64,000 nt of DNA from Ruminococcus sp. GTDB taxonomy: Bacteria; Bacillota; Clostridia; Oscillospirales; Ruminococcaceae. The notes beneath the pieces are model-generated. The model made no database searches. It saw only the letters and a list, made by a program, of their open reading frames with translations, and had not been told where the DNA came from. The stretch is from contig JAFXCR010000051.1 of assembly GCA_017516465.1 (NCBI GenBank), positions 1 through 64,000 on the forward strand. The letters run 5' to 3'. Numbering within the stretch: the stretch's first letter is position 1; each line of letters begins with the position of its first letter. The position numbers and the translations under genes are program-made. Shown piece by piece: positions 25,702 through 37,456 of the stretch.

Positions 25702-27627
25702 ATGGCAGATAAGTCAATCGAAAAGGTCCTCTCAACAGGATCTAAAAGTAAAATGTCGGACGTTGCTGATAAAATGCCAGAAAAATCCGAGCCTTCTGCT
25801 GAAAAGAAAGTACGCTTTAAGAAAATCAGAATATTTAACGAGAAACGTGATGAAAGAACCGATAAATTCAAAAAACTCAATCTTATCCTACTTATTCTCT
25901 TCCCTCTGTTCATCCTGTCAATGACAGAAATAATTCAGGGAAAAAGTGTATCACGATACATTGATATGTGGAGTGATCATTTCCTCCCAATGCTCTTTGG
26001 TCTTATCATCACATATCTGATTTTCACATTTTTTCTCGCTGTCTTTAAAAAAGGATGGCTTGCAACACTTGTCGAAAGTATTCTTTTTGTAGCTCTTGCT
26101 ACAACTGAACGATTCAAATACAACACCAACGGAAATCATCTGATAATTTCAGATATGAAGCTCTTCCGAAGCGTAAAAAGCCTTACCTCCTTTGCATACA
26201 TAAAAATAACATGGGATCTTGTCCTATGCTATCTGATCGTAATTGCATTTTTCTTTTTGATCCTGTTCTTCAACCCGAAGGTTAAATGGAAGGCTATTCC
26301 AAGAACAGCAATAGGTGCTGTTTTCATTCTCATTTCTTTCGGATTTGTTATGTGTCGTCCGTTCTATAAGAATGTTTACTCTGCATTTGATATTGATACT
26401 ACCTATACTATCAGACAAAGCAAGATAAACGAGAAATTCGACAACAACGGCTTTATCGGCTTCCTTCTCCAGACACTCTCCGAGGACTACGAGCACAGAA
26501 TCAAGGAACCTGAAAATTACAGCAAAAAACACATTAAGGATATCCAAAATGATGCTCCTGTAATTGCGGCAGGAAATTTTAACAACGGTAAGAAACCCAA
26601 CGTTATTTACATCATGAGTGAATCCTTCGCTGATTTCCGAGTGTTCGATGAGCTTAAAGACGATATCAGCAGCGATGTTTACAAAAAATTTGACAACGCC
26701 TGCGAAGCTGGTGTGAGCAGACGAATTATCACTCCTACCTATGCAAGCTGGACTGTCCGTGCTGAATTTGAACTACTTTTCGGTCTCCCTTCAAAGGGAT
26801 TAAACGATCCTAATATGCCGCAGAGAGAATATAATAAGGATCACGACCTTCCTGCTTTGGCTCAGTACTACAAGAGCTGGGGTTATAATACAGCATACAT
26901 CCACCCATTCCAGGCAAGCTTCTACGGCAGAAAGAATACTTACCCACTCTTCGGTTTCGATGAGCTGTATTTCCATGATGATCAGTCGAATGAATCTGAT
27001 TTCACTGTTGAAGTAGGTCATTACGGCACATACGTTGAGGATTCTACCGTATATAATCAGATTGTTGATCTTCTCAACAGCTCCGATGAGCCTATGTACA
27101 TCCACACTACAACCATGCAGAATCATCAGCCTTACAATCTTGGTGAGGATCCTGACGATGAATTCGGTAATTATCTCCAGTGGATACAACACTCAAATGA
27201 CGCCCTTGAAGTATTCCTCAAACAGCTTGAAAATGTTGAAGAACCTACTCTCGTATTCTTCGTGGGAGATCATTTCCCGTCACTGAGAAACGAAACCAGC
27301 GTCTATAACAGACTTGATCTTACAGAGGAAAGGGAAAGTCTTCTTTATGAGCAGACCTGCTTCTTCTGGAGCAACTACGATGCAGATTTCTCAAAAGTTC
27401 CTGAAGGAAAGTTCTCATTCTTCTACGTTCCTTATGTGATCCTTGATGTGATTGACGCTCCTAATGATGCATTCATCAAAAAAATGACAAACTACCTGAA
27501 GGAGCTTCCTATCTATTCAACTGCATACGATCCTTCAATCGAAAATGTCACAGAACTGGATGACCTTACTTACGACCGTGTAATAGGCGACCTTTATTCA
27601 GATTCTCCTGTTACAGATGAGGATTGA
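25702..27627 (+). CDS. LtaS-like membrane sulfatase/phosphoglycerol transferase
   Basis: 641 aa. A charged cytoplasmic N-terminus (~55 residues) is followed by five hydrophobic segments between ~58 and ~220, then an extracellular sulfatase-fold domain (~298-600). Metal and active-site signatures are VIYIMSESF (Glu307), WTVRAEF with candidate nucleophile Thr351, and FFVGDHFPS. This is the lipoteichoic acid synthase / phosphoglycerol transferase superfamily, which adds glycerol-phosphate to membrane or wall glycans. AAAGG lies before the ATG. The exact acceptor is unknown. No other teichoic-acid gene is near. Confidence 0.87.
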   Translation: MADKSIEKVLSTGSKSKMSDVADKMPEKSEPSAEKKVRFKKIRIFNEKRDERTDKFKKLNLILLILFPLFILSMTEIIQGKSVSRYIDMWSDHFLPMLFGLIITYLIFTFFLAVFKKGWLATLVESILFVALATTERFKYNTNGNHLIISDMKLFRSVKSLTSFAYIKITWDLVLCYLIVIAFFFLILFFNPKVKWKAIPRTAIGAVFILISFGFVMCRPFYKNVYSAFDIDTTYTIRQSKINEKFDNNGFIGFLLQTLSEDYEHRIKEPENYSKKHIKDIQNDAPVIAAGNFNNGKKPNVIYIMSESFADFRVFDELKDDISSDVYKKFDNACEAGVSRRIITPTYASWTVRAEFELLFGLPSKGLNDPNMPQREYNKDHDLPALAQYYKSWGYNTAYIHPFQASFYGRKNTYPLFGFDELYFHDDQSNESDFTVEVGHYGTYVEDSTVYNQIVDLLNSSDEPMYIHTTTMQNHQPYNLGEDPDDEFGNYLQWIQHSNDALEVFLKQLENVEEPTLVFFVGDHFPSLRNETSVYNRLDLTEERESLLYEQTCFFWSNYDADFSKVPEGKFSFFYVPYVILDVIDAPNDAFIKKMTNYLKELPIYSTAYDPSIENVTELDDLTYDRVIGDLYSDSPVTDED

Positions 27628-27631
27628 TATT

Positions 27632-28023
27632 ATGAAAAAAATTGAAACAGGAATTTCCGGCCGTGCTGATCTTACAGTATCACCAAAAATCTTGCTGTTA
27701 ATATAGGAAGCGGAAGTCTTGAGGTTTTCGCAACTCCCGTTATGACTATGTTAATGGAAAAGGCAGCGTGCTGCTGTCTTTCCGATTTCCTTGAAGACGA
27801 CGAAACTACTGTCGGAACTATGCTCAATATCGCTCACACGGCTGCAACTCCTGAGGGAATGAACGTCCGTGCTGAAGCTGTTCTCCGTGAGGTAAACGGC
27901 AGAGAATTTACATTTGATGTCCGTGCATACGACGAAAAAGGAACTATCGGCGAGGGAACTCACAAAAGATTTCTTGTTTTCGGAACGAAATTCACTGAAA
28001 AGGCTAAGTCAAAGCTTGATTGA
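27632..28023 (+). pseudogene. Hotdog-fold thioesterase (FlK-like), frameshifted
   Basis: The start ATG 27632 opens MKKIETGISGRADLTVSPK in frame, then a stop is met at 27704. From the A-run at 27685-27689 the -1 frame continues without interruption as NLAVNIGSGSLEVFATPV, MTMLMEKAACC and onward to 28023. Joined, the product is about 130 aa, the length of fluoroacetyl-CoA-thioesterase-like hotdog proteins, with the conserved TPVMTMLMEKAA and AATPEGMNVRAEAVLREV. One extra A in the run would restore the frame. So this is either a real one-base deletion or a homopolymer read error. An internal ATG at 27742 could give a 93-aa fragment without the N-terminal strand. Confidence 0.85.
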
Positions 28024-28057
28024 CGATTTGCCAAAAATGTTATAATAAAACAATTAT

Positions 28058-28097
28058 AAGGGGACGTCTTCACTTGCAGAGCGTCCCCTTATTTTAT
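28058..28097 (+). terminator. Intrinsic terminator after thioesterase
   Basis: Nine-bp perfect stem AAGGGGACG / CGTCCCCTT (28058-28066, 28082-28090), then ATTTTATATTT. Confidence 0.85.
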
Positions 28098-28230
28098 ATT
28101 TCTGAACTTTTCCAACATACTAAAGCGTTTAAAAGTAATGCTTTTATATTTATTTCAAAAATTATGTCACATTTTCTTTTCTCGTTTGACTGTTATATAT
28201 GAATCGATTCAAATGAAAGGTATGACTGAT

Positions 28231-28791
28231 ATGACAGATGCAGAATGGTTTGATCTTATAAGAAAATCTCCGCAGAAAGCACACTATATACTGATTGATC
28301 AGTACAGCAATTTCGTGTATGCAATTGTTCTCAGCAAGCTTAAAGATACTGCGACCAGAGAAGATATCGACGATTGCGTCAGTGATGTTTTTGTTGAGAT
28401 ATTCAGCAACACAGATAAATATGCGGGCAAGGGTCCGATAAAAAACTACATCAGCATAATCGCCAAGAGAAAAGCTATCAATACATATAAAAAAATTATG
28501 TATAGCAGACAGAATACAGGCTATATAGAGGATGAAGATTCTGAAATACCTGAAAATTCTTCTTCTCCTGACATGCTGGCAGAACAGAAGCTTTTTAACG
28601 AAAAACTCTGGGAAATCGTTAAATCTCTCGGAGAGCCCGATACTTCAATCATAATCTACCAGTATTTTTACAGAATGAAACTGAAAAAAATCGCTGAAAA
28701 ACTTTCTCTTTCAGCTGCCGCTATACGTCAGAGAAGCAGCAGAGCAAAAGAGCGTATCCGCAAAAAGCTTGAAAATGAAAAATATCTGTAA
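28231..28791 (+). CDS. ECF-type RNA polymerase sigma factor
   Basis: 186 aa from the ATG at 28231 (MTDAEWFDL), which has AAAGG 10 nt upstream; in-frame ATGs at 28213 and 28222 are alternatives. Region 2 is at ~20-85 (LIDQYSNFVYAIVLSKL, DCVSDVFVEIF), and region 4 is a helix-turn-helix at ~140-180 (MKLKKIAEKLSLSAAAIRQRSSRAKERI). There is no region 3 domain, as in extracytoplasmic-function sigma factors. The next gene, 14 bp on, encodes a single-pass membrane protein, the usual place for an anti-sigma factor. Confidence 0.9.
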   Translation: MTDAEWFDLIRKSPQKAHYILIDQYSNFVYAIVLSKLKDTATREDIDDCVSDVFVEIFSNTDKYAGKGPIKNYISIIAKRKAINTYKKIMYSRQNTGYIEDEDSEIPENSSSPDMLAEQKLFNEKLWEIVKSLGEPDTSIIIYQYFYRMKLKKIAEKLSLSAAAIRQRSSRAKERIRKKLENEKYL

Positions 28792-28805
28792 GGAGAGTTC
28801 GCACA

Positions 28806-30002
28806 ATGAATGACAATAAATATGATTTTCTGAACAGACTGACTGAACTGGATGATTATGAGATAGAAAAAATATCTGAAGATTTTCCATTTGCTGATAA
28901 ATCTGCTAAAAAGCGTATCGCAAAACTTTGTGAGGAGAAATTGGATATGAATAATAATAAGGATGAATTCATTACAGACAGAAAAGCAGATAAAATCACA
29001 AAAACACCCTGGTATCGCTCATATGCTTTAGGTATTGCAGCATCATTAATTCTTGTTGCCGGATTCGGATTCCTTGCTATAAAAGGTCTCAGCCGTCAGG
29101 GTACGAAAGATAATCAGCCGGAAAATAATGATTTCTATACGGGAATCGTTACAGAAACAACATCTGTAACAGATACCATTACAACCACAGCTTCAACGAC
29201 AGATGAAATTACATCTCAGACGACAACAAGTACAAAAACTGAAATATCAACAACAGATACTACTGAGATTACTGTTTCCAGTACTACCGCCCCCACCACT
29301 ACTACAACTGCTAAAAAAGCCGCTGTCCATTACAGTATCACTTTACCGTCTGATGCAAACGGCAAGTTTATTATTACATTCAACGCATACAGAGATGGCA
29401 ATTTTACAGCGTTTAAATCAAAAGAAATCACCTTCCCCTATGACCAGAACTTTGATGAAACTATTACAGGCGAAGGTACTGAAAAAGTATATGTAATGCT
29501 TGAAAATGCCATCACTTGGGATAGCGGAATTATTATAGGAAACTATGTATTCGACTACGATAGCGGCAATATAACCACAGAATACGAAGATGTCCGCAAG
29601 GCTTTTGAGGATGCCGGAGCATTCAGGGACTACACTCAGTCTGATTTCAAACGCCAAAGCGTCAACGAGTTTATGTCTATGCTTAACGGAATCAGAGGAA
29701 TACAGGATGATAAGACATGGCTTATAATTGCAGAACAGTCTGTATCTCTCCTTAACTGGTCTATGGGAACTACTCTTACAAATGACGAAATAATCAGCGC
29801 ATGGGGAATTTATACTGATAACTGGACCGAAGCTGACTTCGATTCATTCCGCCACCTGTATCAGCTTGTTTACGATGAAGCTTTCAATATCGTAACAAAC
29901 GGCAACGGCGAACTCCTTGCACAGCTTGGCTATTCCGACTCTGATTTCAATTTTGTAGAACTTCCGCTTGAACCTATGGAAACTATCAAGGCTCTTACAT
30001 GA
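28806..30002 (+). CDS. Putative membrane anti-sigma partner with Thr-rich linker
   Basis: 398 aa. The cytoplasmic N-terminus (~70 residues, KKRIAKLCEEKL) lacks the His-x3-Cys-x2-Cys zinc motif of ZAS anti-sigma factors. One membrane segment spans ~73-93, followed by a Thr-rich extracellular linker (~115-170) and a C-terminal sensor-like domain (~172-395; VHYSITLPSDANGKF). It immediately follows the ECF sigma gene, so anti-sigma or sensor function is inferred. AAGGAGAG precedes the ATG. The stop overlaps a spurious upstream extension of htrA; a terminator lies at 30018-30057. Confidence 0.7.
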   Translation: MNDNKYDFLNRLTELDDYEIEKISEDFPFADKSAKKRIAKLCEEKLDMNNNKDEFITDRKADKITKTPWYRSYALGIAASLILVAGFGFLAIKGLSRQGTKDNQPENNDFYTGIVTETTSVTDTITTTASTTDEITSQTTTSTKTEISTTDTTEITVSSTTAPTTTTTAKKAAVHYSITLPSDANGKFIITFNAYRDGNFTAFKSKEITFPYDQNFDETITGEGTEKVYVMLENAITWDSGIIIGNYVFDYDSGNITTEYEDVRKAFEDAGAFRDYTQSDFKRQSVNEFMSMLNGIRGIQDDKTWLIIAEQSVSLLNWSMGTTLTNDEIISAWGIYTDNWTEADFDSFRHLYQLVYDEAFNIVTNGNGELLAQLGYSDSDFNFVELPLEPMETIKALT

Positions 30003-30017
30003 TATTGCAAGTAATTA

Positions 30018-30057
30018 CACAAATGTCACGGCATATGCTGTGGCATTTGTGTTTTTT
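30018..30057 (+). terminator. Terminator of the sigma/anti-sigma operon
   Basis: Twelve-bp stem with one G-U pair (30018-30029 with 30040-30051), then TTTTTTC. It separates the operon from htrA. Confidence 0.8.
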
Positions 30058-30184
30058 CAAACTCTTTATCACATACACACATGATTTTTTTATTTTTTTC
30101 TATCGATTATCATATAATTATCACAAAAAAGCTTATAATAAAAAGTACAGAGTTAAACAAATCTTAACCGAAAGGAAGATTCTT

Positions 30185-31621
30185 ATGATAAATAAATTTA
30201 ATCCCGACGACAATCATGATACTTTTACAAACGAGACAGATAATCTCTCTGATATCGGTAGTGTAGAACCTCAGAACTACGAAAATTATTACGGTGAAAC
30301 TGCTTCATCTGAACCGTATCCTCCTGATTATAATTCCTATGCTTTTACTTCTGAAAACAATCCCAAGCCTAAAAAGAAACGCAAGCATTTTCTCCTCAAA
30401 TCAGCTATATTCGTTCTATGCCTTGCCGTTGTGGGTGTAGGTTCAATTCAGGGATACAAGATATACATGGACAACAAGGACAAAACTGAAGTATCTGAAT
30501 TTGATCCGGAAAAGAAAAGATCCACGGATGGTGATGACTCTCTTGAGGCTGAAAATCTCAACGCCTCAAATAACGGTTCCGCTGCAGAGGACATCCCCAG
30601 TCTTATCCAGCTTGCTTCTCGTGAGGATGCAAAGCCAATTCCGGAAATTGTTGACGAAATTATGCCCTCAGTTGTAGGAGTTGCTTCAAAATTTGAATTT
30701 ACTGAGGAATCACCATACGGAGGATTCTTCGGCTGGAGTCCTGAGCCTCAGACACGTGAAGGTTCATCAGCCGGTACAGGTTTTATAATCTCAGAAGACG
30801 GATATATCGTTACTAATGCTCACTGCGTTTACGATACAAGTGAATATCAGGCTGGTAAAGCAATTGAAGTTTCAGTGCTTTTCAGCGATGAAAGCGAAGT
30901 TGAGGCAAATATCATTGCATACGACATCGAAACTGATATCGCAGTTCTTAAAGTAAACAAAACAGGTCTTAAACCCGCTGTTATCGGTGACAGCAACGAT
31001 CTTATGGTAGGCGAGCTTGTTATCGCTGTCGGAAATCCTCTCGGCTTCGATCTTTTCGGCTCAGTTACAAGTGGTATCGTTTCTGCTCTTAACAGAGAAA
31101 TTTCCGTAAATGAGAGGAGTATGTCCCTTATCCAGACTGACGCTGCTATCAACAGTGGTAACTCCGGCGGACCTCTCCTCAACAGCTGCGGTCAGGTAAT
31201 CGGTATCAATTCCTCCAAGATGTCCTCCAGCTACGGTATGCCCAGCGTTGAAGGTCTTGGATTTGCAATCCCGATCTCAGACGCTAAGGTAATCATTGAC
31301 GACCTTATCAACTACCAGTATGTTACCGGCAGACCTCAAATCGGTATATCAACAAATGATATCACTGAAACTTACTCACGCTATCTCAATCTTCCTATGG
31401 GAGTTTACGTTCTTTCCGTTATGCCGGACAGTGCCGCTGAAAAGGCTGGTATCCTTCAGGGCGATGTTATCATCGATGTTGACGGCAAGGCAATTACAAC
31501 CGCTGCGGAACTTAACGAAATAATCAGCGAGCACAAGGCTGGCGATGAAATTGTTCTTACAGTCAGCAGATACGGAGAGGATATCAAAATAACTCTCGAA
31601 CTTCAGGAGAAAAAATCCTGA
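30185..31621 (+). CDS. htrA: Membrane-anchored HtrA/DegP-like serine protease
   Basis: 478 aa from the ATG at 30185, with AAAGGAAG upstream; the in-frame extension to 29999 has none and crosses a terminator. A 65-residue acidic cytoplasmic region is followed by a membrane segment (~70-90) and an extracellular trypsin-like protease domain with triad His213 (TNAHCVY), Asp251 (ETDIAVLKV) and Ser327 (GNSGGPL). A single PDZ domain (~385-470, GVYVLSVMPDSAAEKAG) follows. It degrades misfolded exported proteins at the membrane face. It lies next to the ECF sigma operon and may be one of its targets. Confidence 0.94.
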   Translation: MINKFNPDDNHDTFTNETDNLSDIGSVEPQNYENYYGETASSEPYPPDYNSYAFTSENNPKPKKKRKHFLLKSAIFVLCLAVVGVGSIQGYKIYMDNKDKTEVSEFDPEKKRSTDGDDSLEAENLNASNNGSAAEDIPSLIQLASREDAKPIPEIVDEIMPSVVGVASKFEFTEESPYGGFFGWSPEPQTREGSSAGTGFIISEDGYIVTNAHCVYDTSEYQAGKAIEVSVLFSDESEVEANIIAYDIETDIAVLKVNKTGLKPAVIGDSNDLMVGELVIAVGNPLGFDLFGSVTSGIVSALNREISVNERSMSLIQTDAAINSGNSGGPLLNSCGQVIGINSSKMSSSYGMPSVEGLGFAIPISDAKVIIDDLINYQYVTGRPQIGISTNDITETYSRYLNLPMGVYVLSVMPDSAAEKAGILQGDVIIDVDGKAITTAAELNEIISEHKAGDEIVLTVSRYGEDIKITLELQEKKS

Positions 31622-31680
31622 TGATCAGTTCTCCGTACACTTAATCAACAACTATTCCCACACATCTTCTCCTTTAAATG

Positions 31681-31710
31681 ACCGGCATCTTATATAGATG
31701 CCGGTTTTCT
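31681..31710 (+). terminator. Terminator of htrA
   Basis: Nine-bp stem ACCGGCATC / GATGCCGGT with a 7-nt loop, then TTTTCTTTC. Confidence 0.88.
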
Positions 31711-31714
31711 TTCA

Positions 31715-31750
31715 AAAAATGTCCGGTTCATATTGAACCGGACATTTTTT
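31715..31750 (-). terminator. Terminator of addA (bidirectional)
   Basis: Near-perfect 15-16-bp stem AAAAATGTCCGGTTCA / TGAACCGGACATTTTT with a 3-nt loop, whose outer bases reach the addA stop codon. A-run and T-run on both sides make it symmetric. Confidence 0.88.
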
Positions 31751-34700
31751 AAAGTTTTATCGGAATTTCCTTTTCAAGATCGATAGAATACAGATATGCT
31801 TCCTTTACTTTTTTCTTCATTGTCAGCTCAACAGCAGCCGTATACAACCGAAGCTGAACGCTGTACCTTTTTGCAAGTGCATCGGCTGAAATCCCCCTGT
31901 CTGATTTGTAATCAACGATAACAAGACCATCATCTTCCTCAAACATCATGTCCACAATACCTTTGATCATTCCGTCTGATCGTCTGAAAAGTTCCATAAT
32001 GGAATTATCAATATTAAGATGTGCAACTGCAACCATGAATTTCTTTTCTCTCCACATCTGCTTTGAACTCGTCATGCGGCGATAGAGATTACTTTCAAAA
32101 AATCTTCTGATCCTGACAATATCTACCGCTTCTGCTTCCGTCCTGCTGAGATATCCCATATTTATCATCTGTTCAAGTTCAGATTCCGGATCATTTATTG
32201 CACTTCCAAAATCGCAATACTGAAGAAATGTATGTATAGCCGTACCGCGTTCTGTTCCTGAAAGATATCCTTCTCCTGAAATAAAAGCCGGACGTTTCAG
32301 ACGGAAATCAAATTCATCATCCTCGCCCTTAAGTTTTCTTGTAATCTGCGTAACACTCAGCTTTGCAGGCATTTCAGAAAGCGATCTGTCATATTCCGAA
32401 CTGATCATTTTCATAATTTTCTTACATATTTCAGGATCCGGAACTGCTTTTTCTGACTTCTCTGCTTCACGGAGCTGCACGGATTGAACGACAGGTTCAG
32501 ATATCACAATATCAAAAAGTTTATCACGGAACTTTACAAAGTTTTCAGGAATATTAAGATGCAGCTGTTCCGAAATCCGCACCATATCATGGTGCATCAG
32601 CAGAGACGACCACAGCCAGTCGGAAAATCTCACGGCATTGTACACTTCCTCAGAAATATCTCCGTTTCTGAGATGTATAGCGTCAATCTTTGACTGAACA
32701 CTTTTAAGCGATTTTTCTCCTGCCTTCAGATTTATGAACAGTTTCTGCTTTGCTCTTGTCACTGCGACATAAAGAAGCCGCATTTCTTCACTGCGGACAG
32801 CTTTTTTTTCCTCATCGTGAAGCATTAGCTGCTGGAATGTCCTGTAACGTCTTATCAGCTTAGGATCATAAAGATTATATCCTATCCTTCCGTCTGCTGA
32901 AAACATGGCATTCTGAGAATCAAAACGGAATTTTCCTGATGTTTCAGCAATAAACACAAACGGATATTCAAGTCCCTTTGAGCCGTGAATCGTTTGTATT
33001 CTGACATAATCGCCTGATTCTACCGATGACTTTCCCTGCTGAAAATCACCTGTTTCAAGCACTCTGTCAATATGCCGGAGAAATCCGCTGAGACCACCCG
33101 TACCTTCGTACGCAGAGGAACTCTCATAATTCTGGGCATACTGGATGAGAAGCCTGAGATTCGCACGTTTCTTTTCTCCATCCTCGCTCATCTGCATAAC
33201 AGAAATAAAATCAGTGGTATCATATATCAGTGTGATAAGCTCTCCTATGGTCATAGTTACTGCACTCAATCGGAATGAATCAATGAATCTAAGAAAATCA
33301 CGACACTTTCCTGCAAAAGCCGCGTCTGTGCAATCAGGATACATACCGTCAGCAACACCAAGAAGTATGGAATATATCCTATTTTCTCTGTCAAGCGACT
33401 TGATGTATGCAAGTTCCTGAATAGTAAACATGAACATCGGCGAGGTAAGAACTGCCGCTGTCGGAATATCACTCAGCGGATTGTCAATCACCCTGAGAAG
33501 ATCAATAAGAACAGCTATTTCCCGTGATCTGAGATATCCCTTCTCCTCACCTGTCTTTGCTGGTATTCCACGATCATTCAGTGCCTTTGCATAAACATTG
33601 ATATACTTGTTTGTGCGGACAAGTATACCGAAATCTGATGGACAGCACGAACGAGGTTCACCGCCTGTGATAACCTTATAGCCTTCATTTATCATGGTAG
33701 CTATCTTGTTTGCAGTATACTCAGCTTCATAATTTATATCACAGTCGTTCTTTTCGTCACTGCTGTTTTCTTCGTCATCCGGCGTATCATCGTTGATGAG
33801 TGCGATCTCTGTAAGACATGAGTCTCCGGCATTTTCGTACGGCTTCGCTCCAAAGCAAAGCATTTCATCTCCGTCGTATCTTATTCCCCCGCATTTTTCA
33901 GACATAATCTGACAAAAAACGAAGTTTACAAAGTCGATTACTCCGTGAGAACTTCGGAAATTCCTGTTCAGCACTATCGACTGATTCTTACAGTCACTTT
34001 CAGCATCGAATTTTTCCGAAGTGCTGAGAGTATCAATGAAATTCTTAGGATTCGACAGTCTGAAACCATAAATCGCCTGCTTTACATCGCCTACAAGAAA
34101 AACATTATCACCATACATCGGATCTCCGTCGGGAGAATGCTTGAAATTCCTTGATATCAGTCTAAAAATAAGATCCTGCTTGTTATTTGAATCCTGATAC
34201 TCGTCAATCATTATGATATCATAGAATTCGGCTGTTCTTCTGGCTGTCTCAGAGGGAATTATTCTGCCCTGACTGTCAGTATCAGCAAGAATATCAAGTG
34301 CAAGCTTTTCTCCGTCCTCAAAGCTGACAGCATTTTTCTGGCACTTTTTTTCCCAGATAATTTCATGATATTTACGAAGCATCTCCACAAGTACAAACGT
34401 AACCTCAGCAGACTCATAAAAATCGCTTTCAGCCTTATCTGCACCGTATATTATCTCAGGAATCATCAACTTAAGCTGTTCACGTTTTTTCTTATATACA
34501 TCTCTGAGATTCTTGTTATGCGGAGTTTTGGCACTTACTGTCTGAACTTTTCCGAATTCCATAAGACGTCCGGCTTCTTCCTCATCCGGAAAACGTCCTG
34601 ATTTTATGATATCTGCAAGCCTGCTTACCTGATCATACTCTTTTTCAGCCTGTTCAAAGGATGCAAGTGCCTGAGGATAATTCTGGATATCCGGAAAAAT

Positions 34701-35399
34701 TCTGCTTATCATTCCAAGACAATCATCTGCAAGATTCAATGCTTTTTCCGCTTTTTCCGTAATCGCTTTCATCAGTCTGCTGTAATAAATGGAGTTACGA
34801 AGTTCTTTCCGGTACTCGTTTTCAGCATTATCAAGCCACTTATCCCTGAGTGCAACTGATCCAAGAAATTCATCTGCCAGGGATATCACCTCGACCAGAA
34901 CACGCTCATTTTTGATACAGAAGCGATCGTACATAAATGATATTTTATCATATTCATTTTCTATATACCAGTCAAGAAGATCATCTATTGCCTGATCCTT
35001 GAGTGCTCTGTTTTCCGTTTCATCCATAATTCTGAAACCAGAAGTTATTCCCTGATTTGTAATATTATCTCTGATAAGCTCAAAACAGAACGAATTGATT
35101 GTAGATATCCTCGCACTTTGCAAAAGCGTCTGCTGCTTTAGGAGATGCTGGTTTCCCGGATTCTGATTTATCAGCTCACGAAGTCGTTTATCAAGTCTGT
35201 TTTTCATCTCGGCAGCAGCGTCATTGGTAAAGGTAACCACTATCATCCTGTCAGCTCTTACACCAGAAGCAGGATCGGCAATCAATCTGACAAGACGTTC
35301 CGTCAGCACTGAGGTTTTTCCGCTTCCCGCCGCCGCTGATACAATTATTGATGAATTCCGTGCATTTATAGCGTTTTCCTGCTGAGGTGTCCAACCCAT
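31749..35399 (-). CDS. addA: AddA helicase-nuclease subunit
   Basis: 1216 aa. It is a UvrD-like superfamily 1 helicase with Walker A AAAGSGKT (22-29), IMIDEYQDSN (Walker B), GDVKQAIYGFR and VTRAKQKLF (motif VI). The C-terminal RecB-like nuclease domain (~1050-1216) has GIVDMMFEEDDGLVIVDYKSDR-type acid and Lys residues and is complete. AddAB resects double-strand breaks and degrades foreign linear DNA. The usual addB partner is not in this window. The gene lies 12 bp from ligA in the same orientation, an operon-like arrangement. Confidence 0.94.
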   Translation of the reverse strand: MGWTPQQENAINARNSSIIVSAAAGSGKTSVLTERLVRLIADPASGVRADRMIVVTFTNDAAAEMKNRLDKRLRELINQNPGNQHLLKQQTLLQSARISTINSFCFELIRDNITNQGITSGFRIMDETENRALKDQAIDDLLDWYIENEYDKISFMYDRFCIKNERVLVEVISLADEFLGSVALRDKWLDNAENEYRKELRNSIYYSRLMKAITEKAEKALNLADDCLGMISRIFPDIQNYPQALASFEQAEKEYDQVSRLADIIKSGRFPDEEEAGRLMEFGKVQTVSAKTPHNKNLRDVYKKKREQLKLMIPEIIYGADKAESDFYESAEVTFVLVEMLRKYHEIIWEKKCQKNAVSFEDGEKLALDILADTDSQGRIIPSETARRTAEFYDIIMIDEYQDSNNKQDLIFRLISRNFKHSPDGDPMYGDNVFLVGDVKQAIYGFRLSNPKNFIDTLSTSEKFDAESDCKNQSIVLNRNFRSSHGVIDFVNFVFCQIMSEKCGGIRYDGDEMLCFGAKPYENAGDSCLTEIALINDDTPDDEENSSDEKNDCDINYEAEYTANKIATMINEGYKVITGGEPRSCCPSDFGILVRTNKYINVYAKALNDRGIPAKTGEEKGYLRSREIAVLIDLLRVIDNPLSDIPTAAVLTSPMFMFTIQELAYIKSLDRENRIYSILLGVADGMYPDCTDAAFAGKCRDFLRFIDSFRLSAVTMTIGELITLIYDTTDFISVMQMSEDGEKKRANLRLLIQYAQNYESSSAYEGTGGLSGFLRHIDRVLETGDFQQGKSSVESGDYVRIQTIHGSKGLEYPFVFIAETSGKFRFDSQNAMFSADGRIGYNLYDPKLIRRYRTFQQLMLHDEEKKAVRSEEMRLLYVAVTRAKQKLFINLKAGEKSLKSVQSKIDAIHLRNGDISEEVYNAVRFSDWLWSSLLMHHDMVRISEQLHLNIPENFVKFRDKLFDIVISEPVVQSVQLREAEKSEKAVPDPEICKKIMKMISSEYDRSLSEMPAKLSVTQITRKLKGEDDEFDFRLKRPAFISGEGYLSGTERGTAIHTFLQYCDFGSAINDPESELEQMINMGYLSRTEAEAVDIVRIRRFFESNLYRRMTSSKQMWREKKFMVAVAHLNIDNSIMELFRRSDGMIKGIVDMMFEEDDGLVIVDYKSDRGISADALAKRYSVQLRLYTAAVELTMKKKVKEAYLYSIDLEKEIPIKL

Positions 35400-35411
35400 T
35401 ATAATTCACCG

Positions 35412-37409
<1,998 letters not shown>

Positions 37410-37456
37410 TTATATACTAAGGCTGTCCGGAAACTACACCAGACAGCCTGCTTCTT

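Noticed and set aside
27685..27704. Programmed -1 frameshift in the thioesterase
   Set aside because: The A-run does not form an X-XXY-YYZ slippery heptamer in the right frame and no downstream stimulator is evident, so a deletion or read error is likelier.
29999..30184. N-terminal extension of HtrA
   Set aside because: It runs through the upstream terminator and lacks a ribosome binding site.
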